A stretch of 64,000 nt of DNA from Cenococcum geophilum 1.58 (GCA_001692895.1 KV748177.1:124001-188000); one strand, 5' to 3'. Shown: positions 12,796 through 23,507, counted from the stretch's first letter. The notes: generated by a model from the letters alone, not told the origin. Program-made: numbers and translations.

Positions 12796-13473
12796 TGGCA
12801 CCCCAACAAAATGCTAATGACGTCCTAGACTTTAGCCTTAAGTCCCTATTTATACTATACTATAAGCGCCTTATTATTCCACTTAACTTATATTACTAGC
12901 GTTTAGAACTGCGTTATATACTTAATTACTAAGGTTCGTTACGTAATATCTTAGAGTTTTCTTTCTACTATAGTCGTTGCCTCTAGATCTCTAAACATTT
13001 ATATAAGTCGCTCTATAAACCCTCCCTAACTTAAGAACATAAACCGTACTTCTTAGTTCGTTATTATTATTCTATTTGCTTATATCTCTATAAGGTAAGG
13101 CTTAAACTATTTAAGTGCTCTTCCTAATAAGAATAATCCTGCGTATGCTACTTAATCTATAGTTATTACTAGTTTCGTTCCCTCTTACGCAACCTTAAAA
13201 TATATTTACGTAAGAAATCCTTTAAGCTTTAATCTTTCCCCTAAGAATCTTTTAATTAATGGTAACTTAACCTTTACTACTCCTATTCCATTAATCCTAT
13301 TTTTAAGTACTGCGTTATCTCCCATTAACTGGTTAACTATTGCTTATAACTGTCCTACTATTATAGGTTATTATAAATTAGTGTCGTTACCTAATCCTAA
13401 TATAGTTGCCGCCGTTAATGGCATCGTGGTAGCTGCTTTTGGTGGCATATTATTTAACTTGTAGTAGTAATTA

Positions 13474-13894
13474 TATAACGGAGCCTTATAGTAGGAACTA
13501 CGGTAAACTTATTAATAGGCTAGGTATATAGGTATTATAAGTAAGTTAATAACGTAATAATAACTGGTGGAGTAGTTGCCTAATAGATTAACTTTAATTA
13601 TATTCTAAGAATTACTATAAGGAAGGAACTATCTAAGTAGGGACTAAGGGTCCTTAAATACACAACCGTACTCCTAAGAAAGTCGTTGCTCTGTCTGCTC
13701 TGCCTGCTCTATTTACTCTGTTATAGATCTTATAGATTACATAGATTACACAGATTACATCACGTGACTCTACTTACCATTCCTTGTCATATAGTTCTAC
13801 GGGTTCTATCCTAGACCGTGCTTATATTAACCAACTAGCTTCCTTTAACTCCTCTCCAAGTAGTCGTAACATTGTACTTAAAGCGTTCGTAACA
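13474..13894 (-). repeat. 5' LTR of chromovirus A
   Basis: 421 bp, collinear with 4087-4506. It retains GTAACA at its right edge where the partner has GTAATA, so the true family terminus is TG...CA. It is followed by the target duplication TTAGC. Confidence 0.9.
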
Positions 13895-13990
13895 TTAGCA
13901 GTATCTATCTTAACAATGCACAATGCTAAGACCTTCTGCAATATTCGCGAATATTAAACATAGTCACTACGTAGCTAATTTGCTTTTAAT
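13895..13990 (+). repeat. Terminal repeat A1 of Ngaro-like element (right part)
   Basis: TTAGCAGTATCTATC through GCTAATTTGC matches 18384-18470 in direct orientation, for example the shared GATATTCGCGAATATTAAAC-like core with AATATTCGCGAATATT (palindromic). The first ~26 bp of A1 lie at 4061-4086, on the far side of chromovirus A. Confidence 0.75.
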
Positions 13991-14188
13991 ATCGCTAAAC
14001 TCATTAATATTTATTATATATTTATCATTTATTCATTTAAGAATCATTTTATAATACTATTACCACCTATAACTAACTAGGATATTTATACGCGTATATA
14101 ATCCCAACAAGCAAACCTACTTAGATAACCTACCTTAACCACACCATCGTCTACAACCGCTACACCCTCCTTTATTAGTCCTATAATG

Positions 14189-15080
14189 CCGTCCGAAGCT
14201 AATATACGCGCTACTACTATAGAAGAGTATAAAATTACTAAAGAGTAAAGGGAATAAGCCCGAGATAAAAGGGAGATTTAGAAGTATAAGGAAGAGCGTA
14301 AAGCCTACCTAGTGGAGGAGGCTTGCTAGTATAAATACCACCTAGCTCAAATAGCTTAATTATAGTTAGGCTTGGCCGCTTCGGCCTTATAAGCTACCGT
14401 AACAGCTACTTTAGCTAATATCCTTAGTAAGCCTCTTCCTTCTAGCGTAAAGTCGCTTAAACTTCGCCTCCCTGGCGTTATAAAAAGGGATTATCTAGAT
14501 ATTTTTAAGGGTACCTTCGATTTAGTAAACCTCGCCCACCTTTAAGTCTATACCGCTTAAATTAAAATCGCTAATAAGATATAGATTAAGAATAGTACTC
14601 TAGTTATAAGGAAGGCAAAGGTAAATAGGAAGCTATTTATAGACAAAGACGTCTAGTTTAAAGGTTTTACTAACTACGTGGTTATTACTGGCACCCTCTA
14701 TATATACCCGCTAGACCTTATCGCTAGTATACTTTTTTAAATAAATATAATTCGCACTTTATTAACCTAGTATATCTAGGTAGATTATATACTTAATTTA
14801 GCACTTAACTATTATACCTTTATAATAACTAATAGCCAACTAAAGCCCGCTAATTGGCAAATACTAGCCTAGTATATAGCGCCATACCTTACAATATTTA
14901 GTACTATTAGCTTCGCCGCCTTAAAGAGACTTAGGTTAGATATCTTCTATACCTCTAATACCTGCTATAAGTTTAATAGTAAAGGCTGCGATAATATAGC
15001 TTATAAATACCCGCATAAGTACTTAAAGTGTAGTAAAGATTACACTGTATTATCTAAAGCTTGCGCCTAGGAATAGTAAG
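14189..15080 (+). pseudogene. Gag-like ORF1 of Ngaro-like element with zinc finger (relic)
   Basis: An ATG at 14189 opens a charged, probably coiled-coil segment (EEYKITKE..., KYKEERKAYL) followed by a mostly readable stretch with SLKLRLPGVIKRDYLDIF. Near 14960-15065 is a Cys/His cluster (C-YKFNSKG-C-DN...H-K-C-SKDY...C) that looks like the zinc finger of YR-retroelement gag proteins. Several TAG/TAA stops, mostly from CAG/CAA/TGG, fit RIP. Placement upstream of RT supports a nucleic-acid-binding role. Confidence 0.6.
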
Positions 15081-15439
15081 GCAAACCTTATAAAGTAGGG
15101 TCTAGCCTAATAATAACATTAACTTTAATTATATGCCTGGGACCTAGGCCTAATATATTACTATTATTCCCTACCTTTATAAAGGCGAAGGCTCTCTACT
15201 ACTCTCTATTGCCCCTAAGGATCTTAGCGTAGCACTCTCTTCTATCTAACTACCCGGGTAATCTACTAGCTATCTTAGTAGGTATCCTAACCTATAGCTG
15301 CAAGATAGGAGCTAAATCTATCCTTCTCCTAAGATCGTGTAGGAACTATAACTCCTTTTAAGATAACGCCGACCCTATCTTTAAGAAGATAGTATTAGAC
15401 CTTAAAAAAGGACACATTAGAATCGCGATAGGGCCTATT

Positions 15440-16930
15440 ATAGTTTTACCTCTTAGCCTAGTGCCAAAATTAGATAGAAGGTACCGCTAAATTTACAACC
15501 TCTCCTTTCCACTAGCATCTTTAGTTAATGACGTAATTTTAGAAGAATATAGAGCACTAGTATATACTACAGTTACCGCTATTTAAGCCTACGTTATTTC
15601 TGTAGGTTGTAAATATCTGCTACTTAAAAGAGATATTAAAGACGCGTTCTATATAGTCCCCCTATTTTATAGGGCAAGATTATTAATAGGCTTTTTTTAG
15701 GAAGGTGTTACCTACCAGGAATACTGCCTATCCTTTAGTCTTTAAACTACGCCGCTTATATTTAACCTCTTCACGGAAGGCCTATACTGGATACTCTATT
15801 TATAACTGCCTTATAAGGTAAAACACTACCTAAATATCTTTATCTTTATCCTTGCTAACCCGAATAACTTAGCGGCTATTACCTAGACTTATATCTCTAT
15901 TACTAACTCCCTAGGTATCCCTTAAAATGGCTTTAAGGATATAGTAGGAACTATTATTAAGGTTTTAGGATATACTATTAACACCATATAAATATAAACG
16001 CGATTATCACTATAGAAACAATTACGCGCTATTAAAAAAGTTACTACTACACTCTAATACGGCTTATTATCGTTCCTTTAAGCCTAGTAGCTTACGGGCT
16101 ACCTTATATAGTACGCCTACGTAATTAAACTTAGTTAATCTTACTCTAAATCCCTTTAAATCTTTATTACTGCTTAGCCGGAGACTTTAGTAAATAAGTA
16201 TAAACCTAGGCGATTTAGTACTAAGTTACGAAGTAACTTATATATCTAGCTTAACCTACTTACTATAAGTAATAGGGTATTGTTCTTTAACAACGTTAAG
16301 TATACCTATATTTATCTCTTTACTAACGCCTCTACCCAGTTTAGGTTTGGCGGCTTTACTTCTTTAAAGAACTTAAATATAAGGATAACTAGCAGTAGTA
16401 TACAGCCAACCTCCCTTAATCTTAGGCGTTTAGTATATTACCTAAGCCCAGTTAATAAGCAGACTATATTAATCCAAAAGAGATGCATACTATTACTTAC
16501 GTATTTAATCTATAGTCTACTAACTAGCAGTATAGCGCGCTATCTATTTATACTAATAGTATAGTGGTTTACTAGGGTATTAAAAAGACTATTATCCGTA
16601 GTATAGTAAACAAATCACTCCGTAAGATTATGCTGGCAGCTATAGCTTACAATATTATAATATCCGCGAAGTAGATCCTAGGTAATTTAAATAGCTTAGC
16701 CAATATACTATCTTAATTTTAAGCCATGGCTATCTATTAGTTCTGCCCACACTAGGCCCTCAATTTATTACTACTAAAGCTAATAAGTTTTTAATAGGTG
16801 CCGTAAACCTAACGGACTACTTATAACCGCCTATAAACTTTAAAGATAATATTAACGCGCTATCTAACTTCTACGCGCTCCTTTTTTGGTATAGCCTTAT
16901 GCCAGCAACCCATAGGAACTATTTCTTAGT
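15440..16930 (+). pseudogene. Reverse transcriptase and RNase H of Ngaro-like element (relic)
   Basis: The plus-strand frame gives RT landmarks: YNLSFP, VNDVI, EEYRALVY, LLKRDIKDAFY and EYCLSF. The catalytic box at 15827-15838 reads YLNI where YLDD-type residues are expected, so both Asp are lost. An RNase H-like segment follows at about 16310-16420 (LFTNASTQFRFGGF, where the family has TDAS, so that catalytic Asp is Asn). A 94-codon open stretch at 16280-16564 is only a chance stop-free part of this domain. This RT looks unlike gypsy or copia RTs and closer to DIRS/Ngaro types; that is motif-based inference. Confidence 0.65.
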
Positions 16931-17059
16931 AGTTAACAGCTGGGAGTTATACTACGCACTTAAAGGAGTCTCCCCTACCTAGCTAAGCCGCGTAAACTAG
17001 GCAAATGGATTACCCGCCGCGCGTTTAGTACCTCTTAGCCATAAATAAATAAACTTAAG

Positions 17060-17830
17060 GCCGAAACCTTACGAGCCTACATCTCCGTAATTCGCTCGCG
17101 CTACGTAGATTATAGTATCTTTAATTATAGTATTTAAGGATCCTATAGTACACCGATTACTTACCAAAGCAGCCGCTATCTCTCCCTTAGTAAAAAAGGA
17201 CAAACAATCTATTATAAGGGATATTCTAGCCCAGGTAGTAACACACGGCCTATTACTACTGGATATTAACACTAATGCCGTATTTACCCTCGCATTTACT
17301 AGATTTCTATAGATAGGCGAGATTACATATACTACGGCGGAGCTTAAAAACTAAACAACCTTCCTAATAAAAAAGGCTACCCGGTACAATATTACCTTTA
17401 TACCTAGTAGAATAACATTCCGCCTTAAATAGAGTAAAGCTAACAAGCAACACTAGGGCGTTAATATCGCCATTACGGCGGTAGGCGGCCTATTATGCCC
17501 AGTTACTATTATAATAAAGCTGTTTAATAGGGACCCTTAACCCCTTAACTCTCCCTTATTTAGTCCTAATAGTAAACCCTTTACCTCTTTAGGGGTTTAT
17601 AAGATCCTTTCCTCCTATTTAATAGCTGCTAGAATTAACCTAAGTAGCTACTTAAACTACTCCTTCCGCTAGGGCGCTGCCCAGTTTACTAAAGATTTAG
17701 GGTATTTACATTAGCAAATTTAGCAGCTAGGTCGGTGGTTATTAGAAGCCTTTCGCCTATATATTAGAACTAAGACCACTAACCTCTATCGCCTTAACTC
17801 TTACTTCTAGCGTAGTATACCTCTCTTGGC
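17060..17830 (+). pseudogene. Tyrosine recombinase of Ngaro-like element (relic)
   Basis: The C-terminal catalytic domain is readable. The box-I region is FL.IGEITYTTAEL, with a stop TAG (17310-17312) where the catalytic Arg is expected. A frL..SKA...H.GV stretch follows. The box-II motif HxxR reads Y-S-F-R (Tyr at 17658-17660, a CAC to TAC change expected from RIP) followed by .GAAQ, then LGRW (17727-17738). The nucleophile Tyr is kept in FRLYI (17760-17762). Such enzymes integrate circular cDNA of YR retroelements. A separate Crypton is less likely because RT lies just upstream in the same unit. Confidence 0.75.
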
Positions 17831-17866
17831 GTAAGAATTACTAGGTAGCAGGTTAAGACGTTAAAA

Positions 17867-17947
17867 CGGCCGCTAAGGCGCTAGTGGTAAGCGAGCTAAT
17901 AGTAATTTTCTATACCGGGCATAGAAAATCCTAATTAGTTGGCTTAT
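17867..17947 (+). repeat. Hairpin motif H, copy 1 (3' region of Ngaro-like element)
   Basis: GGCCGCTAAGGCGCTAGTG, then a ~57-bp imperfect palindrome centred on ACCGGGC (core AATTTTCTAT / ATAGAAAAT). The same unit occurs at 24603-24680 in a copia element and at 40640-40690 in a gypsy element. Confidence 0.7.
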
Positions 17948-17954
17948 AACTTAG

Positions 17955-18180
17955 GGTTTACAGAATATAGCAGAATATAATAATATAGCAGAATTTAGCA
18001 GAATATAATAATGTAGCAGAATTTAGCAGAATATAATAATGTAGCAGAATTTAGCAGAATATAATAATATGGTAGAATTTGGCAGAATATAATAATATAG
18101 TAGAATCTGGCAGAATATAATAACATAGTAGAATTTGGCAGAATACGATAATATAGCAGAATATAGCAGAATGCGGTAAT
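17955..18180 (+). repeat. AGCAGAAT tandem array
   Basis: About seven units of roughly 31 bp built from (T)AGCAGAAT, ATAATAAT and a second AGCAGAATTT, decaying to the right into GGCAGAAT variants. It lies between the recombinase gene and repeat B1. The family-B LTRs carry a similar AGCAGAAT/AGTAGAAC cluster. Confidence 0.75.
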
Positions 18181-18205
18181 GTCTTATTAGGCGTAGGAGC
18201 TTTAC

Positions 18206-18366
18206 TTAGGGATATCTGGCCGCTTTAGGGCAAATCCTTAGCAGATTTAAGTGCTAGATACTAGTAAAACTACTAAGAACTAGCCCTAGAGCGACCTTAT
18301 AGCCCTACGCCTCCCAATTATACAAAAATTAAATATCCCCCCACGTAACTGCAATAGATAGATACT
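18206..18366 (+). repeat. Split terminal repeat B1
   Basis: Nearly identical to 18628-18778: both read AGGGAYATCTGGCCGCTTTA through CCACGT/CTACGTGACTGC(A/G)ATA. It is followed directly by A2, as expected for the B1-A2-B2 end of Ngaro-type elements. Confidence 0.75.
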
Positions 18367-18480
18367 AGCGTCTATATATTGCTTAGCAGTATCCATCTCA
18401 ATAACGCACAATACTAAGACCTCCTATAATATTCGCGAATATTAAACGCAGTTACTACGTGGCTAATTCGCTTTTTCTAC
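18367..18480 (+). repeat. Split terminal repeat A2
   Basis: TACTAGCGTCTATATATTGC, then TTAGCAGTATCC, matches the chromovirus-interrupted A1 (4061-4086 joined to 13895-13990). A diverged relative of B (18510-18600) follows before B2. Confidence 0.75.
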
Positions 18481-18627
18481 CCGCTATCCCTTATACTTAG
18501 TATGCATTATATATAGATAGCGCTTTAAGGCAATTCTTTAGCAGGTGCTAGGAACTAGCAAAACCGCTAAGAACTAGCCTTAGTGCGACTACTACAGTTA
18601 GATAGTCTTGCAGCTATAGGCTTGCGG

Positions 18628-18778
18628 TTAGGGACATCTGGCCGCTTTAGGGCAAATCCTTAGCAGATTTGAGTGCTAGGTACTAGCAAAACTGCTAAGA
18701 ACTAGCCCTAGAGCGACCTTATAGCCCTGCGACTCCCAATTATACAAAAATTAAATATTCCCCTACGTGACTGCGATA
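18628..18778 (+). repeat. Split terminal repeat B2 (left part)
   Basis: A direct copy of B1, interrupted at its TA dinucleotide by the mariner; the last bases GATAGATA continue at 20303-20310, exactly as in B1. Confidence 0.75.
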
Positions 18779-20300
18779 CGAAGACCGCCGGTTTTGAAAT
18801 CCGGCCATTTTTTAAGCGAGCAAAATGCGGGGCACAAAAGTGACCCTCCACCCATAGAAAGCACCATATTAAATTATGTACTACCCATAAAACTCATTTC
18901 CACCTTCACACTCTATAACTATAGTATTAATCGCTGCCATTCTAGCAACTAAAGCCCTTATTTTATCTTAAGGAATCTTCTCCTACTCTCCTCTCTAAGC
19001 TCGATTAGTCCATTCTAACGTATGTAGAGCCCCCTAATCCCTCGTAATTGCGATCCTTATTGGCATCCAAGCTCCCTTAATAGCGTTTATATCGGGGGAG
19101 TTGCCTATATATTTAAGTAAGTTAATACCCTCCTTTTTAAGTCGTCGCTTCGTCCATTTACTTGCGTGCGAAGGAGCGTTATCTTATTAAAATAAGAAGG
19201 GAGGTTAATTGTGCTCAAAAGTATCAGGATCGTGTCTTTATAGCATAATTTCTTTATAGAACGGAATGAGATAAGGCTCGAGAACCTCGTACGTGTATTA
19301 TAGATTATCTACTCCACCGCGGGACGGCCCTTTCTTATATTAATTGTTCTTCCAATACACCTCCCACGAAGCTCGATTTTTAGGCCATTTCTGCCCTTTC
19401 TTGTCCTATTTCTTCTCCTTCTCTTATTCTTGTTCCTTAAAAGTAGCGCGACATTCAGCCTTAATCTCTTCTGTATTTAACCATTCTATTTTAACTTTAT
19501 TAGCTACCTTTTATTCATTAGTCTTGGGGTAATAGATATAGTAGGGCCCTTTATAATCGTACGTAAAACACCCCCAAAACATTACCTCCGAGTAGTTATT
19601 ATATCGCCGTTTAATACAATTAGGATAGTATCTCTCTTCTTAACCTAACATTTAAGATATCTTTTGTTAACTACGCTTTGCGGAGACGATTATTAAAGCC
19701 TTATCTAAGAATATAACTTGCCACTACTCTTCTAAGCCCTAATCCTTTCTTGATAATGCGACCTCGTATTATTATACCCTTTAGATATCTATAAGATAGA
19801 GTTTCTTTATTAATTTGCAGTGGCGTAAGCCTCGCGCGCGAAGCTTTTTCTTAATTATACGACGGTAGAGATTAAAAAATCCTTCTTCGTAAGCTATAAT
19901 ATGCCAAAGCTTCTACCTTTGCTTCTTATCTAACGTATAAGCTTTAAGCAAGTGTAAAACGTCCTTATCCGAGATCTTCTTCTTAGCTCCACTCCCTTCC
20001 TTTCGCGCTACTTGCTCTGTAAGAGTAGGAGGTAGTAGGCCTTATTCTGCATGTCGAATTTATACCTCCCTAGCTCTAAATTTAACGTCACTAGCAGTTG
20101 AGGAGGATAACCCAGCTCTCCTAGCAGCCTTGGCTTGATGAACATATTGCAAATGAACTAAAAACGCAGCTTTATCGATATTAGAGGCGTGCTTTCCCAT
20201 TTAAAGAGTCTTCAAAGTAATTGTGCGAGAGTTTTGGTGGGGTAAATTCGCTTAAAATCCAGCCAATTAAATGGCCGGATTTCAAAACCGGCGGTCTTCG
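18779..20300 (-). mobile_element. Tc1/mariner element with 32-bp perfect TIRs
   Basis: 1522 bp flanked by TA (18777-18778 and 20301-20302). The ends carry identical 32-bp inverted repeats (18779-18810 and 20269-20300) starting CGAAGACCGCCGG. One transposase relic fills the element on the minus strand. RIP wear is moderate: CpA and TpG survive in the TIRs and part of the gene, so this is younger than its host. Confidence 0.9.
18955..20200 (-). pseudogene. Tc1/mariner-type DDE transposase (relic)
   Basis: An ATG at 20200 opens MGKHASNIDKAAFLVHLQ, then a helix-turn-helix-like stretch and KKKISDKDVLHLLKAY. The DDE core shows IFLDKALIIVSAK (first Asp kept), DNAPSHASKW (second Asp kept) and GNSPDINAIKGAW. 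In the last motif the third catalytic residue, Glu in the family motif NAIE, is Lys (19076-19078). More than ten in-frame stops are present, mostly from Trp or Gln codons. The protein would cut and paste DNA at TA; this copy cannot. Confidence 0.85.
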
Positions 20301-20311
20301 TAGATAGATAG

Positions 20312-20460
20312 TAGCTTAGTTTTATATAAGGGTGTCTATAAAAGACTTTTATATCTTTACTAGTTATTTTTAGAATATAGATATAATACCGGCGGCCGTT
20401 ATAGGGGCTTTAGGGTTATTCTATATTTTAAAGGTAGTATATAAAGTTAACGCAACGTAG
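20312..20460 (-). pseudogene. Gag N-terminus of family-B gypsy (relic)
   Basis: The minus-strand frame has a segment like 'KSFIDTLI.N', matching the gag start seen on the plus strand at 39400-39490. It abuts the 5' LTR at 20461 and is the missing front of the gag at 4060-3180, separated by the Ngaro-like insertion. Confidence 0.65.
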
Positions 20461-20838
20461 TGTTACGGGGTAAGTATAAGCGGCGATAATATATAGTAAG
20501 GTAGATATTATTAAGCTATATACATAAACTAGGTAAGAAGTTAAGATATTATATAAGGAAAGAGGGTAGAAAATAGGAAGAAAGGGTATATATTATAGAC
20601 TTAGTTACTTAGTTAATATATATATAGAGCAGAATAGAATTTAAGTAGTAGTCCTAGCAGAACTTAGCAGGATTTAGTAAAACTTAGTAGAACTTAGTAG
20701 AATATAGCAGAATGCGGTAAATTGCCGTTAGATTGCCATAGATTGCTATTAAATTGCCGTCTTATAGTCAGTCTTTAGTTGCTAAGTTAGTAGAAATAGG
20801 TAGATATGTATAAGGTATTACGGGGGTGTCCCGTAGCA
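20461..20838 (-). repeat. 5' LTR of family-B gypsy
   Basis: 378 bp. On the plus strand it begins TGTTACGGGGTAAG and ends GTCCCGTAGCA. It contains an AGCAGAAC/AGTAGAAT cluster (20647-20715). Related LTRs are at 23194-23507 and, inverted, at 32949-33158 plus 39191-39344. Confidence 0.85.
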
Positions 20839-23193
20839 ATCTATTAAGGTAGCAGATATATATATTTTTTAAAATTGGGTAAGCTAGTATATTAAATATA
20901 GCCTGTTAATAGAGCTATAGGATTAACCGCGTTGCAATCGTTTAAGTAATAATCTTAAGGTATAGATTATAAGGGAAAGGTAGATAGAAGGGCTATTAGT
21001 TTATCGCCTACTTTATTATCCTAGTTACTTAGTAGCTTATTAATATTATCGGCCTATTAGTTAAGGCTTTAGTTTATACTTATAAGGTTTATAAAAAAGG
21101 CAGTAGAGTTACTTAATAGGTTAATTCTTAACATCTAACGGCCTAATTAAGTAGTAATAGTAGTAAGGTTTTTAGGTAGAGACTTAAGCCTATAGGGCAA
21201 GCTATTACGACCTTCCTTTTAATTAATTCTTTATTGTCTTTTTCTTAATAGAGGCTTTAACTAAAGAGTAGTAGTATCTTTATCTTCCCTCCCTTGCTTA
21301 TTAGACTAGTTAATAGGTTTTTCTATAAATATAGTAGTAGTCTTTAAACTAATATTACCTTTATATAATTTAATATCTTTAAGCCGCTCAAACTTCTATT
21401 TATTTAGTAGCTAAACGTAATAAATTGTCTTACTATTATAGCTAATTAAAACGCCCTTTTTTACTTATAAAGTAAACCTAGCTAATTTTATGCAATCTTC
21501 TTTAGCTATAAAGGAGTAAATAGTAGATCCTAGAGCCCGTAGGTAGTATACTAAGGGAGGTATACCCTTAAGATTTTTATAAAGTAATATACTACTAAGA
21601 GCTCTGATAAGGTGTCTGTTTTTACTATATATAGCTATAAAAAGTACATTAGGCTATAGAAAGTCTAGTATATTACTAGTGAGGATTATTAAGCAGGTAA
21701 TTTTAATGGAAGTTTGCTATAAGCGCTGCGCTACCCTATTTTCTTCCTAAGCGTATAAGGTAATAGGTTTAAATTCTTGACCTAGATTGTCTATTTAGGT
21801 AGCTACTTTCTTGCTATAAAGCTCTGCTTTATAGCTAGTACAAATTCTAGCGATTTTAAGGTTAAACTTAGTGTAGATCTAGTTATAGTACCTCTATAGA
21901 GTACTAAGCTACTTATTCTTTATATGGACGGTATAAACCATAATAAACCTTATATAGTTATTAGTAAAAGATACGTGGTATCTTTCGCCTTTAAAGCCAA
22001 CGGGGGTAATAGGCCCTACTAGGTCTATATAGATAAATTAAAACGGCTATATAACTTATTTTTAGGGTATTTTATTATACTTCTTTCTGGCTTTAGATTA
22101 AGCGCAGGGCTTATAGTATTTATTACTAATATTATTAAACTTAATACCAAGTTTATTTAGGTAGTGTTTAAGGTTACTATAGTTAAGGTAGCTAAATTAG
22201 TAAATCTAAATAGGTAGACTTTTATCGTCTTTAATTGTATAAAGGACTAATTTTAATAAGTAGTTATACTGCTAAATCAGGTAGAGTTATTAAACTTTAG
22301 GCGTGTTTCCTATTACCTTACTATTATATTTAAGTTTATAAGTTTTATTATTAAAGAAGACACCTATTTTCTTAAGTCGGTCTTTAAATAGAAGGTATAC
22401 TAGTAAATATAATATATAAAAAACATTATATATAGTAAGCGAGCTTCTATAGCTTTAACTAGGTAGTATAATTTATATAGAGATAGATCTTTTACCTACT
22501 AATTAAGCTCTATAGGGACTAACTATCCCTAATAAGGCATTATTATTAACGTAGTTTAAAAAAATCGCGATCTTTATAGCAGCGGATAATAGCAACAGTA
22601 TTAAGAATAAAGTCGTACCTACTTAGTTAAGCTTATACTACCGCTACTACAAGCTCTTACTATAGATTTGCGTTAAGCTTAGCTTAACTAGGGTGTTTAT
22701 TAAGCTAAATAGACGCTTAAGTCCTAGGCTTCTCCTTTACGCAGATCCTATTGCTAATTTTTTTTAAAAAATATTATCTGGCTTCCTCTCCTAATAGTCT
22801 TCTTTATAGTACGTAGTTATATTAAATCTTACGCAGTTAGGGTATTTGCATATCCTAACTAGTACTATTTTTCTCTTTATAGACCCTCTATTATTTAATT
22901 ATGCTACTAGTATAGAGACTTCTTATTTAAGTTCGCTATTAAAAATAATAAGTTCCTTACCTAAAGCTTATAGATTAGTATTTCCCCATATCTAATTTAT
23001 TATTTTTATTATTTTAAACTAAGTATATTTAGTAAAGTTGACCCTAAATAGAAGGGCCGCTTAGGTAAGCAGTTTTTAGTCAATAAGTTAGTTTATTTTA
23101 GTAAGATAATTAAGGTTTAATATAATATAGGAAACAAACTCCTTTATATTCTTAAAGTCTTATATATATTTAGTAAAGAAAGTAGCTATAATA
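20839..23193 (-). pseudogene. Ty1/copia fragment: gag end, pre-integrase, integrase (relic)
   Basis: Minus-strand frames give a copia signature. A protease-to-pre-integrase stretch is at about 22620-22200 (LLVYLLFKDRLKKIGVFFNN-like, ending NSKVIGNTPKV). The GAG-pre-integrase Cys motif (YKPCA.SKARKKY) is at about 22130, and the integrase core (IDLVGPITPVGFKG, then YHVSFTNN) at about 22060-21930. There is no RT and no own LTR. It is bounded on both sides by family-B LTRs, which suggests both family-B elements inserted into it. Heavily mutated. Confidence 0.65.
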
Positions 23194-23507
23194 TATTACA
23201 GAGTAAGTATAAGCGACAATAATACATAGTAAGTAGATAATATTAAGCTATATAATAAAGTTAAGATACTATATAAGGAAAGAAGGTAAGAAAACGGGAA
23301 GAAATGGTATATATTGTTTACTTAGTTACTTAGTTAATATATAGGTAGTAGTCTTAGTAGAACTTAGTAGAATATAGCAGAATGCGGCAAATTACTATTA
23401 AATTGCTATAGATCGCGGCAAATCACCAACTTATAGTTGGTCTTTAATTACTAAGTTAGTAGGAATAAGTAGATGTATATAAGGTATTATAGGGGTGTCC
23501 CGTAATA
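23194..23507 (-). repeat. 3' LTR of family-B gypsy (copy B')
   Basis: 314 bp and collinear with 20461-20838 apart from deletions. It starts TATTACAGAG (from TGTTACGGGG) and ends CCGTAATA. It is followed by GTACCCCCCTTTT, the complement of a polypurine tract, so the element body lies to the right on the minus strand. Confidence 0.8.

Larger units (their letters stand above)
10994..12808. mobile_element. GC-rich, minisatellite-filled non-autonomous element with TSD
   Basis: 1815 bp bounded by TGTGTGCC and ACCCCAACA, with a perfect 5-bp duplication AAATG (10989-10993 and 12809-12813) in the chromovirus gag. There is no credible protein. From left to right it holds: TCCTGACAG/CTGTCAGGA inverted motifs and CCAGGA minisatellites (10994-11200), a CCTG microsatellite (11470-11560), two ~350-bp tandem copies starting GGGGGAGAGGTCGGCC (11577 and 11929), a GGTTCTGGCGACGGTCGTCT array (12150-12250), G-rich runs (12415-12545) and CCTGTCAGGA/GATCAGGAAAT repeats (12550-12790). 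Unlike its host it keeps CpA and TpG, so it arrived after the host was mutated or escaped RIP. A mutated relative lies at 31815-32560. Confidence 0.75.
10050..13440 (-). pseudogene. Gag of chromovirus A, split by insertion
   Basis: Minus-strand translation from about 13440 gives a Ty3-type capsid (retrotrans_gag-like) with motifs such as KLPLIKRF, LKLKGFLT, GLFLLGRAL and FLS.GGF. The reading resumes on the other side of the 10994-12813 insertion with a segment like EDADTLRELID.AIKIDNRIY near 10985-10900, the usual spacer before a zinc knuckle. Stops interrupt it throughout. Confidence 0.7.
4087..13894 (-). mobile_element. Complete Ty3/gypsy chromovirus A (RIP-inactivated)
   Basis: A complete element with LTRs at 4087-4506 and 13474-13894 in direct orientation and a perfect 5-bp target duplication TTAGC (4082-4086, 13895-13899). 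The minus-strand order is gag, protease, RT, RNase H, integrase, chromodomain, and a purine tract lies next to the left (3') LTR. Net length is about 8.0 kb once the 1815-bp insertion in gag (10994-12808) is removed. The target was repeat A1 of the Ngaro-like element: the joined flanks reproduce the A2 sequence at about 18367-18410. All coding regions carry stops and TpA-rich RIP wear. Confidence 0.9.
4051..20310 (+). mobile_element. Ngaro-like tyrosine-recombinase retroelement (split by two insertions)
   Basis: A YR-type retroelement of about 4.9 kb net length. Coding order on the plus strand is a gag-like ORF with zinc finger (14189-15080), RT plus RNase H (15440-16930) and tyrosine recombinase (17060-17830). 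The termini have the split direct-repeat layout A1 - ORFs - B1 - A2 - B2 known for Ngaro/VIPER elements: A1 at 4061-4086 plus 13895-13990, B1 at 18206-18366, A2 at 18367-18480, B2 at 18628-18778 plus 20303-20310. A1 is interrupted by the chromovirus 4087-13894 and B2 by the mariner 18779-20300. The element sits inside a family-B gag. TAGCTTA occurs at both edges (about 4044-4050 and 20312-20318), so the exact ends are uncertain by ~10 bp. Confidence 0.75.

Noticed and set aside
16280-16564. Independent 94-codon gene
   Set aside because: It is a chance stop-free stretch of the Ngaro-like RNase H domain (TNASTQF motif), in frame with upstream RT.
17867-17900. tRNA gene (A-box-like GCGCTAGTGGTAAGCG)
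   Set aside because: No B box or cloverleaf follows; kept only as a hint about the origin of motif H.
18767-18952. 61-codon frame over the mariner end
   Set aside because: It reads through the terminal inverted repeat on the strand opposite to the transposase.
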